Shown piece after piece: positions 55,101 to 64,000 of a stretch of 64,000 nucleotides of DNA. Source of the DNA: Axinella damicornis (taxonomy: Eukaryota > Porifera > Demospongiae > Axinellida > Axinellidae); contig OZ007515.1 in NCBI GenBank assembly GCA_963931865.1, positions 12,528,924 to 12,592,923 on the forward strand, read 5' to 3'. Numbering within the stretch: the first letter of the stretch is position 1; the number at the start of each line of letters is the position of its first letter. Position numbers and translations under genes: made by a program. The notes under the pieces are model-generated. The model was not told where the DNA came from. It ran no database searches and was given only the letters and a program-made list of their open reading frames with translations.

Positions 55101-56099
55101 CACAGTCTCTGCTGCATCACCAACTTCCTTGCATAATCAGGCAACATTACAGCAGACCCACCCCTCCTTGGTTTGCCACACCCCTTTTCCCCTCCATCAA
55201 TTCGAAACACTGCCTGCATATTTCTCTTGCTGCAGGACTCAAACGGTCCTTTCGGATTGGTGAAGAGCAGCCCTTCTCTCTCTCCTGAGCTGGTCTACTC
55301 CACTACCTTCAATAAAGCTGTCAAGGTCGTTTCTGGTAGTGACCACATTGTCATTCTTACTGAGCAAGGAGATTTGTTTACGTTTGGGTGTGGAGAACAG
55401 GGCCAACTAGGGCGAATCCCTGAATGTTTCAGTGCTCGAGGCGGTCGGAAAGGAATCAGTGTGCTGTTACACCCCCAAGTTGTGCGATTTCGGAAATTAA
55501 GGGCATTTCCCAAGCCGAAATTCAATGATGTCTTTTGTGGACTCTACCACGCATTTGCACTCACCCAGGACCAAGCCATCTACGCATGGGGACTCAATAA
55601 CTATGGACAACTTGGCACGGATGACAGCAATATGAGGTTCCAGCCAGAGCGACTCCCGTCTGATTGGATCGCCAAAAGCACTGCACCAAATCTGACCAAG
55701 AACCAGTTCCACAAACAGAATTTACAAATTGCAGGTGGACAGCACCATACATTGGTGTGTCAAAATGGCAACGTTTTTGCTATTGGAAGAAAAGAGTATG
55801 GCCGGCTAGGGCTAGGTGAGAACATTGAAGAACCCCTCTTGCCCAAGACGATACCTGGCCTACAAAACATTGCTACCATAGCTGCGGGAACAGCTTGCTC
55901 ATTCGCAGTCTCGGAGTCTGGGGAGGCCTTCGCCTGGGGAATGGGGACTAACCTCCAGTTGGGGACGGGAGAAGAGGATGATGTTTGGACTCCAGTGAGG
56001 ATGGCAGGGAAAAAGATTGAGAACCGTCGCGTTTTGAGCGCTTCTGCAGGCGGACAACATACAGCCCTGCTTGTCAGTAGAGCAGACGCAGTAGAGTAG
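52178..56099 (+). CDS. RCC1: Regulator of chromosome condensation 1 (Ran GEF)
   Basis: Six exons join in phase: 52178-52361, 52438-52512, 53043-53149, 53301-53462, 54605-54787, 55236-56099, giving 524 residues (human 421). The seven-bladed propeller is well conserved: [104 protein letters not shown] and [19 protein letters not shown]. The N terminus is longer and very basic ([28 protein letters not shown]), with nuclear signals and likely DNA-binding tail. RCC1 loads GTP on Ran at chromatin. Intron 4 holds a 23-bp minisatellite of about 740 bp and intron 2 a MITE. The start is the first ATG of the basic tail. Confidence 0.96.
52571..52820. mobile_element. MITE, copy B of the 'aaggggtg..cactcc' family
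   Basis: Ends 'ggggtggtcactccaataag' and 'tttggagtggccacccctt' are inverted. 'agagctgcgactggggattg' and 'gaccacagtcgctgctct' form the inner arms. The interior shares 'ggtgtggcttactgt' with copy C at 17165-17355 and 'ccgtatacta' with copy A. It lies in RCC1 intron 2. Confidence 0.85.
53500..54245. repeat. 23/20-bp minisatellite in RCC1 intron 4
   Basis: The unit 'gcctcattgctgggtcatcc' + 'cca' (23 bp) occurs about 33 times, with a 20-bp variant (cctcattgggtcatccccag) lacking three bases about seven times. Because the length classes differ by three and have no stop, three frames stay open through most of the array, giving spurious long ORFs. Confidence 0.96.
54325..54379. mobile_element. Foldback element, short copy
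   Basis: 'tagccttgttcccaggcttg' is mirrored by 'agcctgggaacgaggcta' around 'acaaaaagctggggag'. It sits at the end of the minisatellite in RCC1 intron 4. Confidence 0.85.
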
Positions 56100-56437
56100 A
56101 TTTTCTTTGTCTTGTGCACTCACAATACATGCTGTAAGTGTAGAATCACTGTTTATTACCTTGCTTTTCAACCAGTTGTGACCATTAATATTTTTTTAAC
56201 AGTTAGCTGCAGCTACATACGTTATACATGTTGAATTTTGTCGCTGCTGACGTCGCTCTTCGCTTCCATGTCAGCGTGCGCGTGCAAGCAATTACTAGCT
56301 AGGCGCGTCGTGGTTAATTTTTGCTTGCGTACCGCGCGTGCGTGTAATCGATCTATCGAAGCCAGAAAAATCGAGCTGCGAAATCACATGATCGCCGCTC
56401 CTCCGCCACACCTCCAACTGCGGCTGCTCAACACTAG
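56100..56437. other. Spacer between RCC1 and sideroflexin
   Basis: 338 bp between co-directional genes. It includes the RCC1 3' UTR and a GC-rich segment with 'gcgtgcgcgtgcaagc' (about 56273-56288) and 'cgcgcgtgcgtg', probably the sideroflexin promoter. No exon is seen. Confidence 0.55.
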
Positions 56438-59400
56438 ATGGCGTCGCCACCCACCACCGAAGATGCTGAAAGTGCAGCGGTACCTCCGATGCCTGAGGTG
56501 GACCTGAGCAAGCCCCGATACGACCAGTCAACGTATGAGGGACGTCTTCGTCATTTCCTCGAGACGACGAATCCCCTGAACGTATTCGCGAGTAACAAAC
56601 GGCTGGATGAGGCCGCCGCGCTGGTGGAACAGTACAAGTGAGCGATTCTTCTCACTCCGGCATCAAGAACTGTCCAATTGTTATTATAGACCTGTTATTA
56701 TAGACCAATTTAATTATGACAAGGGCGGGGTTACTCGCGCCGAACATGCAGGAAGTTAATTGTGGGCTAGCGCTCTGTACTGTCCTAATGTGCATTTTTT
56801 ATACCCTAACTCGTCACCCTACTTCCTGCTGGACCAGGCATAACCACTTCGAAAATAACTGTCTAAAATTAGGTCCAGGGCCAGTGCTGAATGTGCATCA
56901 ACTTTTGTACTTCCTGACCAATATCGATGTCAGAAAAATTAATGTTCTATTTTTAAATCATCAGTTTGCTGTCGCCCAATCCACACACGCACATGCATAT
57001 GGGTAATATCAAACCCCACGATATCTTCAGTCGGGATTTGTCACATTTTTCAACCCTAAACCACACATGCCCACTGACCCTCCCAGGCATGGTGAGTGTC
57101 TACCCGGGACACCAGTGGAGAGGCTGTGGGAGGCCAAGCGGCTGTATGACTCTGCTTACCACCCCGAGACCGGGGAGAGGATGTTTCTGCCTGGCAGAAT
57201 GTCATTCCAGGTCCCAGGCAACATGGTCATCACTGGGATGATGATGACCTTCCACAGGCAAATACCCACTATAAAATACTAGAGAGAATACTAGAGAATA
57301 TACTACAGAATACTAGAGAATACACTAGGGAATACTAGAGAATATACTAAAGAATACTACAGAATACTTAGAGAACGGTAATACTGTTGAATTAGCAATT
57401 CTGGACGTTGACATAATTTCTATTAGAATGTGCTTGCAATCGCCAGAGTTCAGTATCTATACGCCAAAGCTTTTGGTGAGCTCTATTGAGTTGTAACATT
57501 TGCAAGTTGACGATAACTATACAGAAGTTATACGCATCTTACTGTTTCCATACATGTTCATTTCAGAAGGGAATGGCTTGTGCAGAACTAGCTGATTCAC
57601 ACAATAGCAGTTTCTTCATGAACACCAGGACGCCCAGCAGTGTGGGTTGGGAGTTCGATGCATGAAGTCAGCCCAGAGAATAAGCTCTTTTCGTTAGAAA
57701 GGTCATCTTCCAGAATTGCTAATAGAGAATACTTTATAACATAGATTACTCTGCACAAAACTGTAGATTAACTGTAGAATAATTTATGCTGCAGAAGGAT
57801 AGTGCAGACAAATACAACTGTACTCTAAAAGGTTTGGAGAGGATGAGTGTCCGGGATCCAGCCGGGATTCAAACCCAGGACAGGTTTAATTTAAGTCCAG
57901 ATATTTTCTGCAGACTTGACTCTGTCTCTCGAAGTACAAGTTCACGCCTGCCTACATAGAACCTTCAGACTATGATATGCCACCTTCAGTTGGAAGTCAC
58001 ATGATTGCAATCAGTCTAATCAGAAGCCTCTTCCATTAACAGCCAGACAGATGCTTCTCACAGAAGCACTGCAATAGCAATCAGCTCTGAGTCAATTAAC
58101 CAATCAGGTAAATCTCTAGCCTCAAGGTTGAATACTTACAGCAAGTACTACTCATCCCTAGGCACCCTTATTCAGTGGTATTCTGGCAGTGGGCGAACCA
58201 GGCCTTCAACGCTGGCGTCAACTACACGAACAGAAGTGGCCACAACGTCTCCATGTTGTATGAGACCCTGTCATTATTTTTCCTTCTGTACAGACATACT
58301 CTTTTGCTGCATTGTTGCTGTCCTGATTAGTACGCACATTCATTGTGAAGGTCCTACAGCCTCATTCCCAGGCACTCGGTAAGGAGAGAAGAGCCCCAGT
58401 ACCGAGCGCCTGGGAATGATGCTATAAAGATCCCACCAGCTGTGATGTGTTTGCATGACATTGTCTCTCTGTCTCTGTGGTAGGGAGGTGGCGGGTCCTT
58501 TCACAGCTGCAACAGTGACAGCAGCAGGTACTGCACTGTACCTCAATAAAGTTGTTGCCAAGGTAACAGTGGCACCTGTGCTCGCTCAATGCACTTGATG
58601 TATTTACAGTGAAGTTTACTCGTACGGAAGCACTGCAATAGCATTGAAGTCACATGACATAAATTAGCCAATCAGGTGCATCTTACAAAAGCAAGCACTG
58701 CAATAGCAATGAAGTCACATGACCTTGATTAACCAATCATATGCATTGCATTACTCTTGGCATGAATTGTGTCTCTCACACTGCAGTATATTTCACCGCA
58801 TGCGTTTGTTGGGAGGCTTGTACCATTTGCGGCTGTGGCAGCCGCCAACACCATCAACATTCCTCTCATGCGGTACAGGTCAGCACGTACCAGACTCTCA
58901 AACATGATGGCAGAAAGCAGCTAACTTAGTGTGCAGTAGCAGGTGATGTGGCTCATGCATTAGCATATCCAGTGCACGGTGCGTGGTCTCCCTAGCGTTT
59001 AGCTGATGAGGTCATGTCAGAGAAGAGATATTTGTCTGAAATTCACACTGTTGCAAAATTGCCCTTTTATGGTTAGAATTACAATGGATGGTAACCCAAG
59101 CTGGTCTGTTGCTAGCACCCATCCACCCACCTAGTAACAAGGACAGTCCCTGACCAGGCCGGAGCAGCTGTACCGTGTAGTAGGGCCTTCTGCCACCAGT
59201 TGTTACTATGGTGCCCAAATGGTTCACTCACAGGGAGCTGCTGAAGGGAGACAGAATTGTGGATGAGAGCGGCAATGAACTGGGATACTCCAAGGTTGGT
59301 TGCCAGGCAACAAAACCAGTCTATCTGTCGTATTGCATTGCTCCATGCAAGGCGTTGTTGTTTGCAGAGGGCAGCACTCAAAGCAATCGTACAGACTGTC

Positions 59401-60229
59401 TTCTCCAGGATTGCCATTGCAGCACCCGTCATGCGTAAGCACACACACTGCACCAATGGAATAAATTGAGTAAGTGTCGATTTGCTTTATGAATGCAGTT
59501 TTTCCGGCTGTTATAATGGACCAGCTGGAGAGACGGAAGGCATTGGTCAGTTGCGAGTAGAGTGTACGATGTGACCTCATAGCTACTGACAACTGGTCGT
59601 TAATGTCCCCACATGCAGCGCACATCATGGCTGAAGGCACCACTTCAGATCACCCTGGTCGGCATCAGGTGAGTTGCAGTCATATTAATGCTCCATGATC
59701 CAGAATGTGACCACAGCCTTGGTTTGGGAATGTGACCACAGTTAAGTGGAGTTGAGCATTGTGCAATAAAGCAGTATGCACACTACTTAAGGTGAGCATA
59801 CAACTGCATTAATTGTGTGGAGGCCTCTGCCGATTTCCATCTCTCTCTCTCTCTCTCTCTCATAATTATTGCTGTCATTGTATCCTTGTATTTCAGCCTT
59901 GCGTTTGCTGTCCCAGTCTGCCTGGCAATATTCCCACAGAACAGGTACAACAACACAATGTCATGTATGTGTTGGGCTTGGCCTTGTTCCCATATGTCCC
60001 ATGCCCAGCTTTTTGTCGCTTGCAGTACGGAAAAACTGCAAGCGATGAAAAGCTGGGTGTGGGACTGGGAACAAGGCTATGTTGGGCTGGGGAGGCAGAG
60101 CATAGCCTACTCACCTCCTCCCTTCCCTCCAGCTCCATGCCAACCTCCATGTTGGAGCCGAGGGTACAGGAGTCAATCCTGAGTGTCCATCCCCATGTGA
60201 AGACCGTGTATTTCAACAAGGGACTATGA
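56438..60229 (+). CDS. Sideroflexin (SFXN1/3-like), mitochondrial serine carrier
   Basis: Proposed exons: 56438-56637, 57087-57257, a micro-exon near 57629-57639, 58176-58254, 58484-58562, 58787-58878, 59234-59294, 59368-59434, 59499-59545, 59619-59668, 59897-59944, 60133-60229, giving 333 residues (human SFXN1 322). Family blocks: [116 protein letters not shown] and [10 protein letters not shown] at the C terminus. Sideroflexins are inner-membrane carriers, with SFXN1 and SFXN3 moving serine into mitochondria. Exons 2 and 4 cannot be joined directly in frame: exon 2 ends at a GC donor (AG|gcaaat), and an 11- or 17-nt exon restores frame. Confidence 0.92.
56740..56935. mobile_element. Degenerate MITE related to the 22.6-kb inverted repeat
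   Basis: 'gcaggaagttaatt' (56748), 'tacttcctgctggaccagg' (56819) and 'tacttcctgaccaatatcga' (56910) match the arms of the element at 22628-22752. It lies in sideroflexin intron 1. Confidence 0.55.
57285..57375. repeat. 'agaatactagag' tandem repeat
   Basis: Imperfect repeats of 'gagaatactagagaatatac' over about 90 bases directly after sideroflexin exon 2. The repeat removes any GT donor from the expected place. Confidence 0.85.
58357..58424. mobile_element. Foldback element, 'cattcccag' variant
   Basis: 'cagcctcattcccaggcact' is mirrored by 'agcgcctgggaatgatgct' around 'cggtaaggagagaagagccc'. It lies in a sideroflexin intron. Confidence 0.75.
59979..60079. mobile_element. Foldback element, 'gccttgttccca' variant
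   Basis: Palindromic: 'ggccttgttcccat' ... 'cccagctttttgtcgcttgc' / 'gcaagcgatgaaaagctggg' ... 'gggactgggaacaaggct'. It lies in a sideroflexin intron just upstream of the last exon, and its centre is similar to that of the copy at 47171-47269. Confidence 0.88.
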
Positions 60230-61575
60230 GGGCTTATCCTCAATTCACAACATGTGCAGTTGGCTGCACTATAAAATATATTTCTGAGTGGTGTCATGTA
60301 GCAAGATCTATTTTAGACCAGAGTTGCAAGTGGCAGCAGCACATTCTTCTGTTCTAGTTCTGTATTCCTTCTTCACACATCAGACTGAGGTATGTGTGAG
60401 TATGCACTCAAGCAGTTCTCTTAGCTGTTTTAGAGATGCTACCTATAATTATAATTACCGAAGGCAAAGCACAGCTTGGTGATTATAGTTGCATCCTAAA
60501 TAGCTAAAAGACCTGCATGAATGCAATAACCGGCAGTTTCTCTGTATGAAATAGATTTTTGATGAGGTGTTATATTTATCATTTCCTGTAAGTGTTGCTA
60601 TTAATATCAACTGTAATGATTCACTATTTCAAATGCTTTACTGCATGGTGTCCTGTAACTAATACGCTTTTAGTGAGCTTTTGATTCTTAAAACTATAAC
60701 CTTTGCCTCACTGAAGCAAAAAAATAGTGCCTCTTCTTTAGTTGACTAAAACTAAGCCCTTTACATGCAGTTTTATAAGGAACACAACTAATTAACATAC
60801 ATGTATAGCCATTCTTCAAGGAGTCATGCCACCATGCAGTTCTGCAGACCAGTGGTACTAAATTTTGCTCTTGAACCCAATTGAACTGGAGGTCATGTGG
60901 AAAAAACTTCAGGTAACGTGGAGGTAAGTAGCTTGCTCAGTGGAGGCAAGGCCGACGATCAATTTTTGGCGGGAAGTCAAGGTCCAGGTGGCACGCGCAT
61001 GCGCAACCGGATACATCCGGTTTGGGTTTAAATAAGGAATTTGCACAAGGTTTTGGCGGGAAGTCGGGATGGCACACTCGCTAAGCACTTGCTTTACAGC
61101 CTGGGGGTTGAGTGTTCGTCTCCCCAATAACCGAGTACGAGTCTGGGCCACTCCGTACACACCGGTTCCTGACTTCCCCGCCTAGCAGCTTGAGTACGCC
61201 GGTTCCCATCTGACCACCGAAGCTAAAGAAAGGTGTTCTGGTTGAAAGCAGGTAGCCTCCTGTGATTCCAGTCACCGCCGCCTATCCAGCGCTCCTGAGG
61301 CTTACACTTCGGTGTCCGACCTGTCACGGAGGGATGGGTTGTTGCTAGGTTGTTTTTTTTTCTTTCTTTTTTTTTTCCTTTTCTTTTTTTGTTTTTGTTT
61401 TAGGGCTTTGTTTTTTTATTTCTCTCTCTCTCTTTTTACTTCCTCCAAATTTATAGAATGGCCACAAATAATGCTATCATCATGATAAAATTCATTTTGA
61501 TACACAAGACAGTGCTGCAGAGTGTGTGAGAAAGCTGGACTCAGTAGCCCGTAGCCCCTTGGTACAGTTCATCAA
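60230..61575. other. Convergent spacer sideroflexin / ECHS1 with SINE
   Basis: AT-rich 3' flank of sideroflexin to about 60900, then a SINE-like composite (61065-61560) that abuts the ECHS1 stop codon at 61576. No protein-coding exon is recognised. Confidence 0.6.
61065..61560 (+). mobile_element. SINE-like composite with tRNA-like and 5S-like segments
   Basis: 61070-61135 (gggatggcacactcgctaag ... gagtgttcgtctcccc) has spacing like tRNA A and B boxes. 61195-61265 (ccgaagctaaagaaaggtgt ... ggttgaaagcaggtagcctc) resembles the 5S rRNA internal control region (..CGGAAGCTAAGCAGGGT..). A T/CT-rich tract and a tail (agaatggccacaaataatgc ... gtgtgtgagaaagctggact) follow, shared in inverse orientation with 19490-19640. 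The structural match is by eye only. Confidence 0.6.
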
Positions 61576-63892
61576 TCAGCTGTCTGTAAACTCTGCTTTC
61601 TTCTTCTCGACAAATGCTGTCATTCCAATTCTGCGATCGTTGGTTGCAAATGTGGAGTGGAAGAGACGCTTCTCAAAACGTGTGCCTAGGGAGTGGGGGG
61701 GGGGGGAAGGGTAAGAGGGAGTGGAGGAAGGGAAGGAAGGAGAGAAAGGGAAGGAGGGGGAGAAGGTGGTGGGGTGAGAGGGATAGGAGATAGGATTAGC
61801 CGGCTCCCCCTGCGCGCACAGCAACAATAAGTATTTTTCATTGCCGCACGCGCAGGGGGAGCATGGGAACAAGGCTAGGAGGGGAGAGGGAGGGAGGAAG
61901 AGGGCAGGATGAATGTCAGGGTGAGTGGAGTGAACTAGCAAATGACCTCCACTGCAGTAGCCTCGTTCCCAGGCCTCCCACGCGGCCTGGGAACGAGGCT
62001 ACTGCAGTAGTAGCACCACAGGAGACGTCCCACCTTGGTCCAGGGAGAGGTTGTTGGATGCATTGATCGCCTCCTTCGCCATGGCAACAGCTATCTTGGA
62101 GAACCCTGCGATCTTCTCCCCCAGCTTCACAGCCTCACTGACCACCTCCGCCACGGGAAAGACTTTGCTCACCAGACCCGCCTGCTCCGCATCCTGCGCT
62201 GACATCCGGTCACCTGGGCAGCAAGAAGAAAGAGGAGAACCCTCACGTTAATGGCAATCTGATTGCATTCCACTCACCAGTGAGTATCATTTCCATGGCC
62301 TTGGACTTCCCAATCGCCCTAATAAGGCGCTGCGTTCCACCTCCCCCCGGGATGGTACCCAGGGCAATCTCTGGCTGGCCAAACGATGCCTTCTCCCCTG
62401 CGTATATGATGTCACACATCATGGCAATCTCACACCCTCCCCCGAGGGCAAAGCCATTGACAGCAGCTATGACCGGCTTGCGAACGTGAGACAGTCCATC
62501 CCAGAAGCCTATGAGAGGAAACAAGTGGTTCATGTGATTGTGTAGTGGTGTCATGTGACTCAAGACTCACAACCATGTGAAAGATGAAACCACACATATA
62601 CATACACACGCACACATACACCTGCACACATGTACATGTACATACATGCAACCATGCACCCACACACTCATATATACACATGCACACATACACCACCTAA
62701 GAAATTCCCTTGATAGCACTCCTGAAACGTTCGGTCCTTCATCTCCAGAATGTCGGCTCCAGCCGCAAATGCCTTCTCACTTCCAGTGACCACGATCGCC
62801 CCCACCTGAGGGTCAGCATCAAATCCTCTCAAGGCTTCTCCCATCTCCTTCATCAGTCCATCACACAGTGCATTGAGAGCCTTTCGCCTGCACACGTGCA
62901 CATACAAACAGACATGGACAAGAGTTAGCCTCATTCCCAGTCCCAGCGATGAACAGCTGGGCGTGGGACTGGTCTGGGATGAGGCTAGACAAGTGCAGCT
63001 TTCTACAACCTTGTTCTGAAAGAGAGACTTCACACTTGCAACAATACGATGATAGCTAGTTGGCATAGCCTAGCCATGACTCCAGGCTCTGTCAGAGAGG
63101 TTGGTGCTTAGGGCCTGGGGTTGACGCTAGTTATAGTAAACTGTTGCATTTGTAGCTGGAGTCGTGTAGATTACTAGGAACAAGGAAACAATACTTTCCC
63201 TTCCCCATGAGATACACTGTCGTCGCGAGCTGTTTGATTGATGCCACTTCGCCTACTCCCGTTTCACAACTAGTAAGGTAGGGCGGGGTAATTCGGGCCA
63301 CGTGGTAATTCAGGCCACTTCAACGTTGCAACAGGAAAAGAAGCATCCATTGGATTCTTGCTTCTAGTGAGTTGTAGGCAGGTTGAGTCCCTGGATATAC
63401 ATGGCCAGAAGTTTGCCTAAAGTCTGTCCGTTTTTAGTTACCGTTGACCTGAAGTTGAAGTGGCCCAAATTACCCGTGGCCCGAATTACCCCGCCCTACC
63501 TTAGGCGAAATGGGAGTAGGCGAGATGGCACCAGCCCAGCTGTTTACACTATCTCTCCAGCAAAAGCTATTACCAGCACTAACGTCTTGTGAGTGAGCAC
63601 AGAACTGAAGGACTGGACACTCGGTGTGCAATTGTCTATGACGTCATATGCATCTGTTATAGCTTGATCATCCTAACATTGTTCTAACCTGTTTAGCTGG
63701 ATCATCCCGACATTTTTCTAACCTATTTAGCTGAATCATCCCGACATTGTTCTTTTCGCCCCTCTTCTCTGTGATGATGTGCTCATAGGACAGTGCCGGT
63801 GAGGTGGAGAGGGGGCTAGCTCGCAGTAGCACCGGCCGGGTGACGGCCTGCACCAGGGCTGGATGAAACCTGGTTGCTAGGTGACGAAGCAT
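61576..63892 (-). CDS. ECHS1: Enoyl-CoA hydratase, mitochondrial (short-chain, ECHS1)
   Basis: Five exons join in phase: 63723-63892, 62697-62887, 62278-62508, 62034-62213, 61576-61685, giving 293 residues (human 290). The first about 30 residues ([20 protein letters not shown]..) are basic and amphipathic, a mitochondrial import signal. Crotonase motifs: [26 protein letters not shown] (oxyanion hole), [40 protein letters not shown] (catalytic glutamates), [40 protein letters not shown]. It hydrates trans-2-enoyl-CoA in beta-oxidation and valine catabolism. Intron 1 holds a long-arm inverted repeat, and the exon 1 donor region is tandemly triplicated. Confidence 0.97.
61797..61878. mobile_element. 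Foldback element with variant arms
   Basis: 'gctccccctgcgcgcaca' and 'tgccgcacgcgcagggggag' are inverted arms around an A/T-rich loop, closing with 'catgggaacaaggcta'. It lies in ECHS1 intron 4. Confidence 0.75.
61958..62001. mobile_element. Foldback element, minimal perfect copy
   Basis: 'tagcctcgttcccaggcc' / 'ggcctgggaacgaggcta' with only about eight bases (tcccacgc) between. The flanks are 'actgcag' and 'ctgcagtag'. It lies in ECHS1 intron 4. Confidence 0.93.
62926..62986. mobile_element. Foldback element, 'tagcctcattcccag' copy
   Basis: 'tagcctcattcccagtccca' ... 'gtgggactggtctgggatga' + 'ggcta'. It lies in ECHS1 intron 1, close to the exon 2 acceptor. Confidence 0.85.
63240..63531. 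mobile_element. MITE-like element with about 80-bp inverted arms
   Basis: Left arm 63240-63324 (gatgccacttcgcctactcc ... aggtagggcggggtaattcg) and right arm 63452-63531 (reverse complement 'ggtgccatctcgcctactcc' ... 'aggtagggcggggtaattcg') agree over most of their length. The interior is about 125 bp. It is in ECHS1 intron 1 and has no coding capacity. Confidence 0.88.
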
Positions 63893-64000
63893 TGTGCCTT
63901 GGTGACAGTGTGGGGAGTGTGCAGAGAGGAACAGAGGAGGAAGTGAGGGGAGGAGGAGGAGTAGAGGAGGGGAAGAGGAAGAGGAGGAGGGAGGGAATCG
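63893..64000. other. ECHS1 upstream flank, purine-rich
   Basis: 108 bases dominated by GAGGAGG repeats to the window end. It presumably contains the ECHS1 5' UTR and promoter. Confidence 0.5.

Noticed and set aside
61070..61135. A functional tRNA gene
   Set aside because: A/B-box-like spacing is present but the acceptor stem does not pair convincingly by eye and it is followed by SINE-type sequence.

Overview
This window is nuclear DNA of a multicellular animal. The genes are split by short introns with GT..AG borders, and the gene set is metazoan or opisthokont: syntenin, a KLF10/11-type zinc finger protein, an XK-related protein, HURP/DLGAP5 and tektin-2. Genes are packed with a few hundred bases between them. 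This density, together with a Crinkler-type nuclease-kinase gene and many small foldback elements, suggests a sponge or another early-branching invertebrate. That placement is an inference. I rebuilt the exons by hand from reading frame, splice signals and remembered family sequence, and the exon phases close for almost every gene. Gene symbols are by homology.

Layout. 1-350: a terminal exon fragment (-). 1011-3190: syntenin (+). 3831-9006: an unassigned 10-exon WD40 protein (-). 9399-10696: C8orf74/CLAMP-like protein (-), whose start codon lies 76 bp from that of a TM2-domain gene (+, 10773) cut by a 200-N gap. 11596-15526: the N-terminal part of nucleoporin TPR (-), lacking its 3' part. 15833-19087: tektin-2 (+). 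20206-21749: Crinkler-like nuclease-kinase protein (+). 22909-27053: eIF3i (-), head-to-head with ornithine decarboxylase (+, 27778-32387). 33113-34177: KLF10/11-like factor (-), head-to-head with an XK-related gene (+, 35366-36958). 37441-38499: BPNT2 (-, intronless), head-to-head with HURP/DLGAP5 (+, 38783-44277). 44636-47614: C8orf76 homologue (+). 47774-51851: RPA2 (-) with an enlarged glycine-rich N terminus, head-to-head with RCC1 (+, 52178-56099). 56438-60229: sideroflexin (+). 61576-63892: mitochondrial enoyl-CoA hydratase ECHS1 (-).

Most of these are housekeeping genes: translation, polyamine synthesis, replication, Ran cycle and mitosis, mitochondrial metabolism. A few are ciliary (tektin-2, probably the CLAMP protein). 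At least six adjacent pairs are divergent and probably share promoters. There is no operon or pathway cluster, although TPR, RCC1, RPA2 and HURP all act at the nuclear envelope, on chromatin or on the spindle.

The non-coding part is rich in structure: several families of inverted-repeat (MITE-like) elements, a hAT-like element with an intact 8-bp target duplication, tRNA/5S-like SINE sequence, minisatellites inside introns, and long poly-C/poly-G runs mostly beside splice sites. The most unusual items are the Crinkler-like gene, the TPR fragment with a 14-residue acidic repeat, the glycine-rich RPA2 tail and the shared foldback family.
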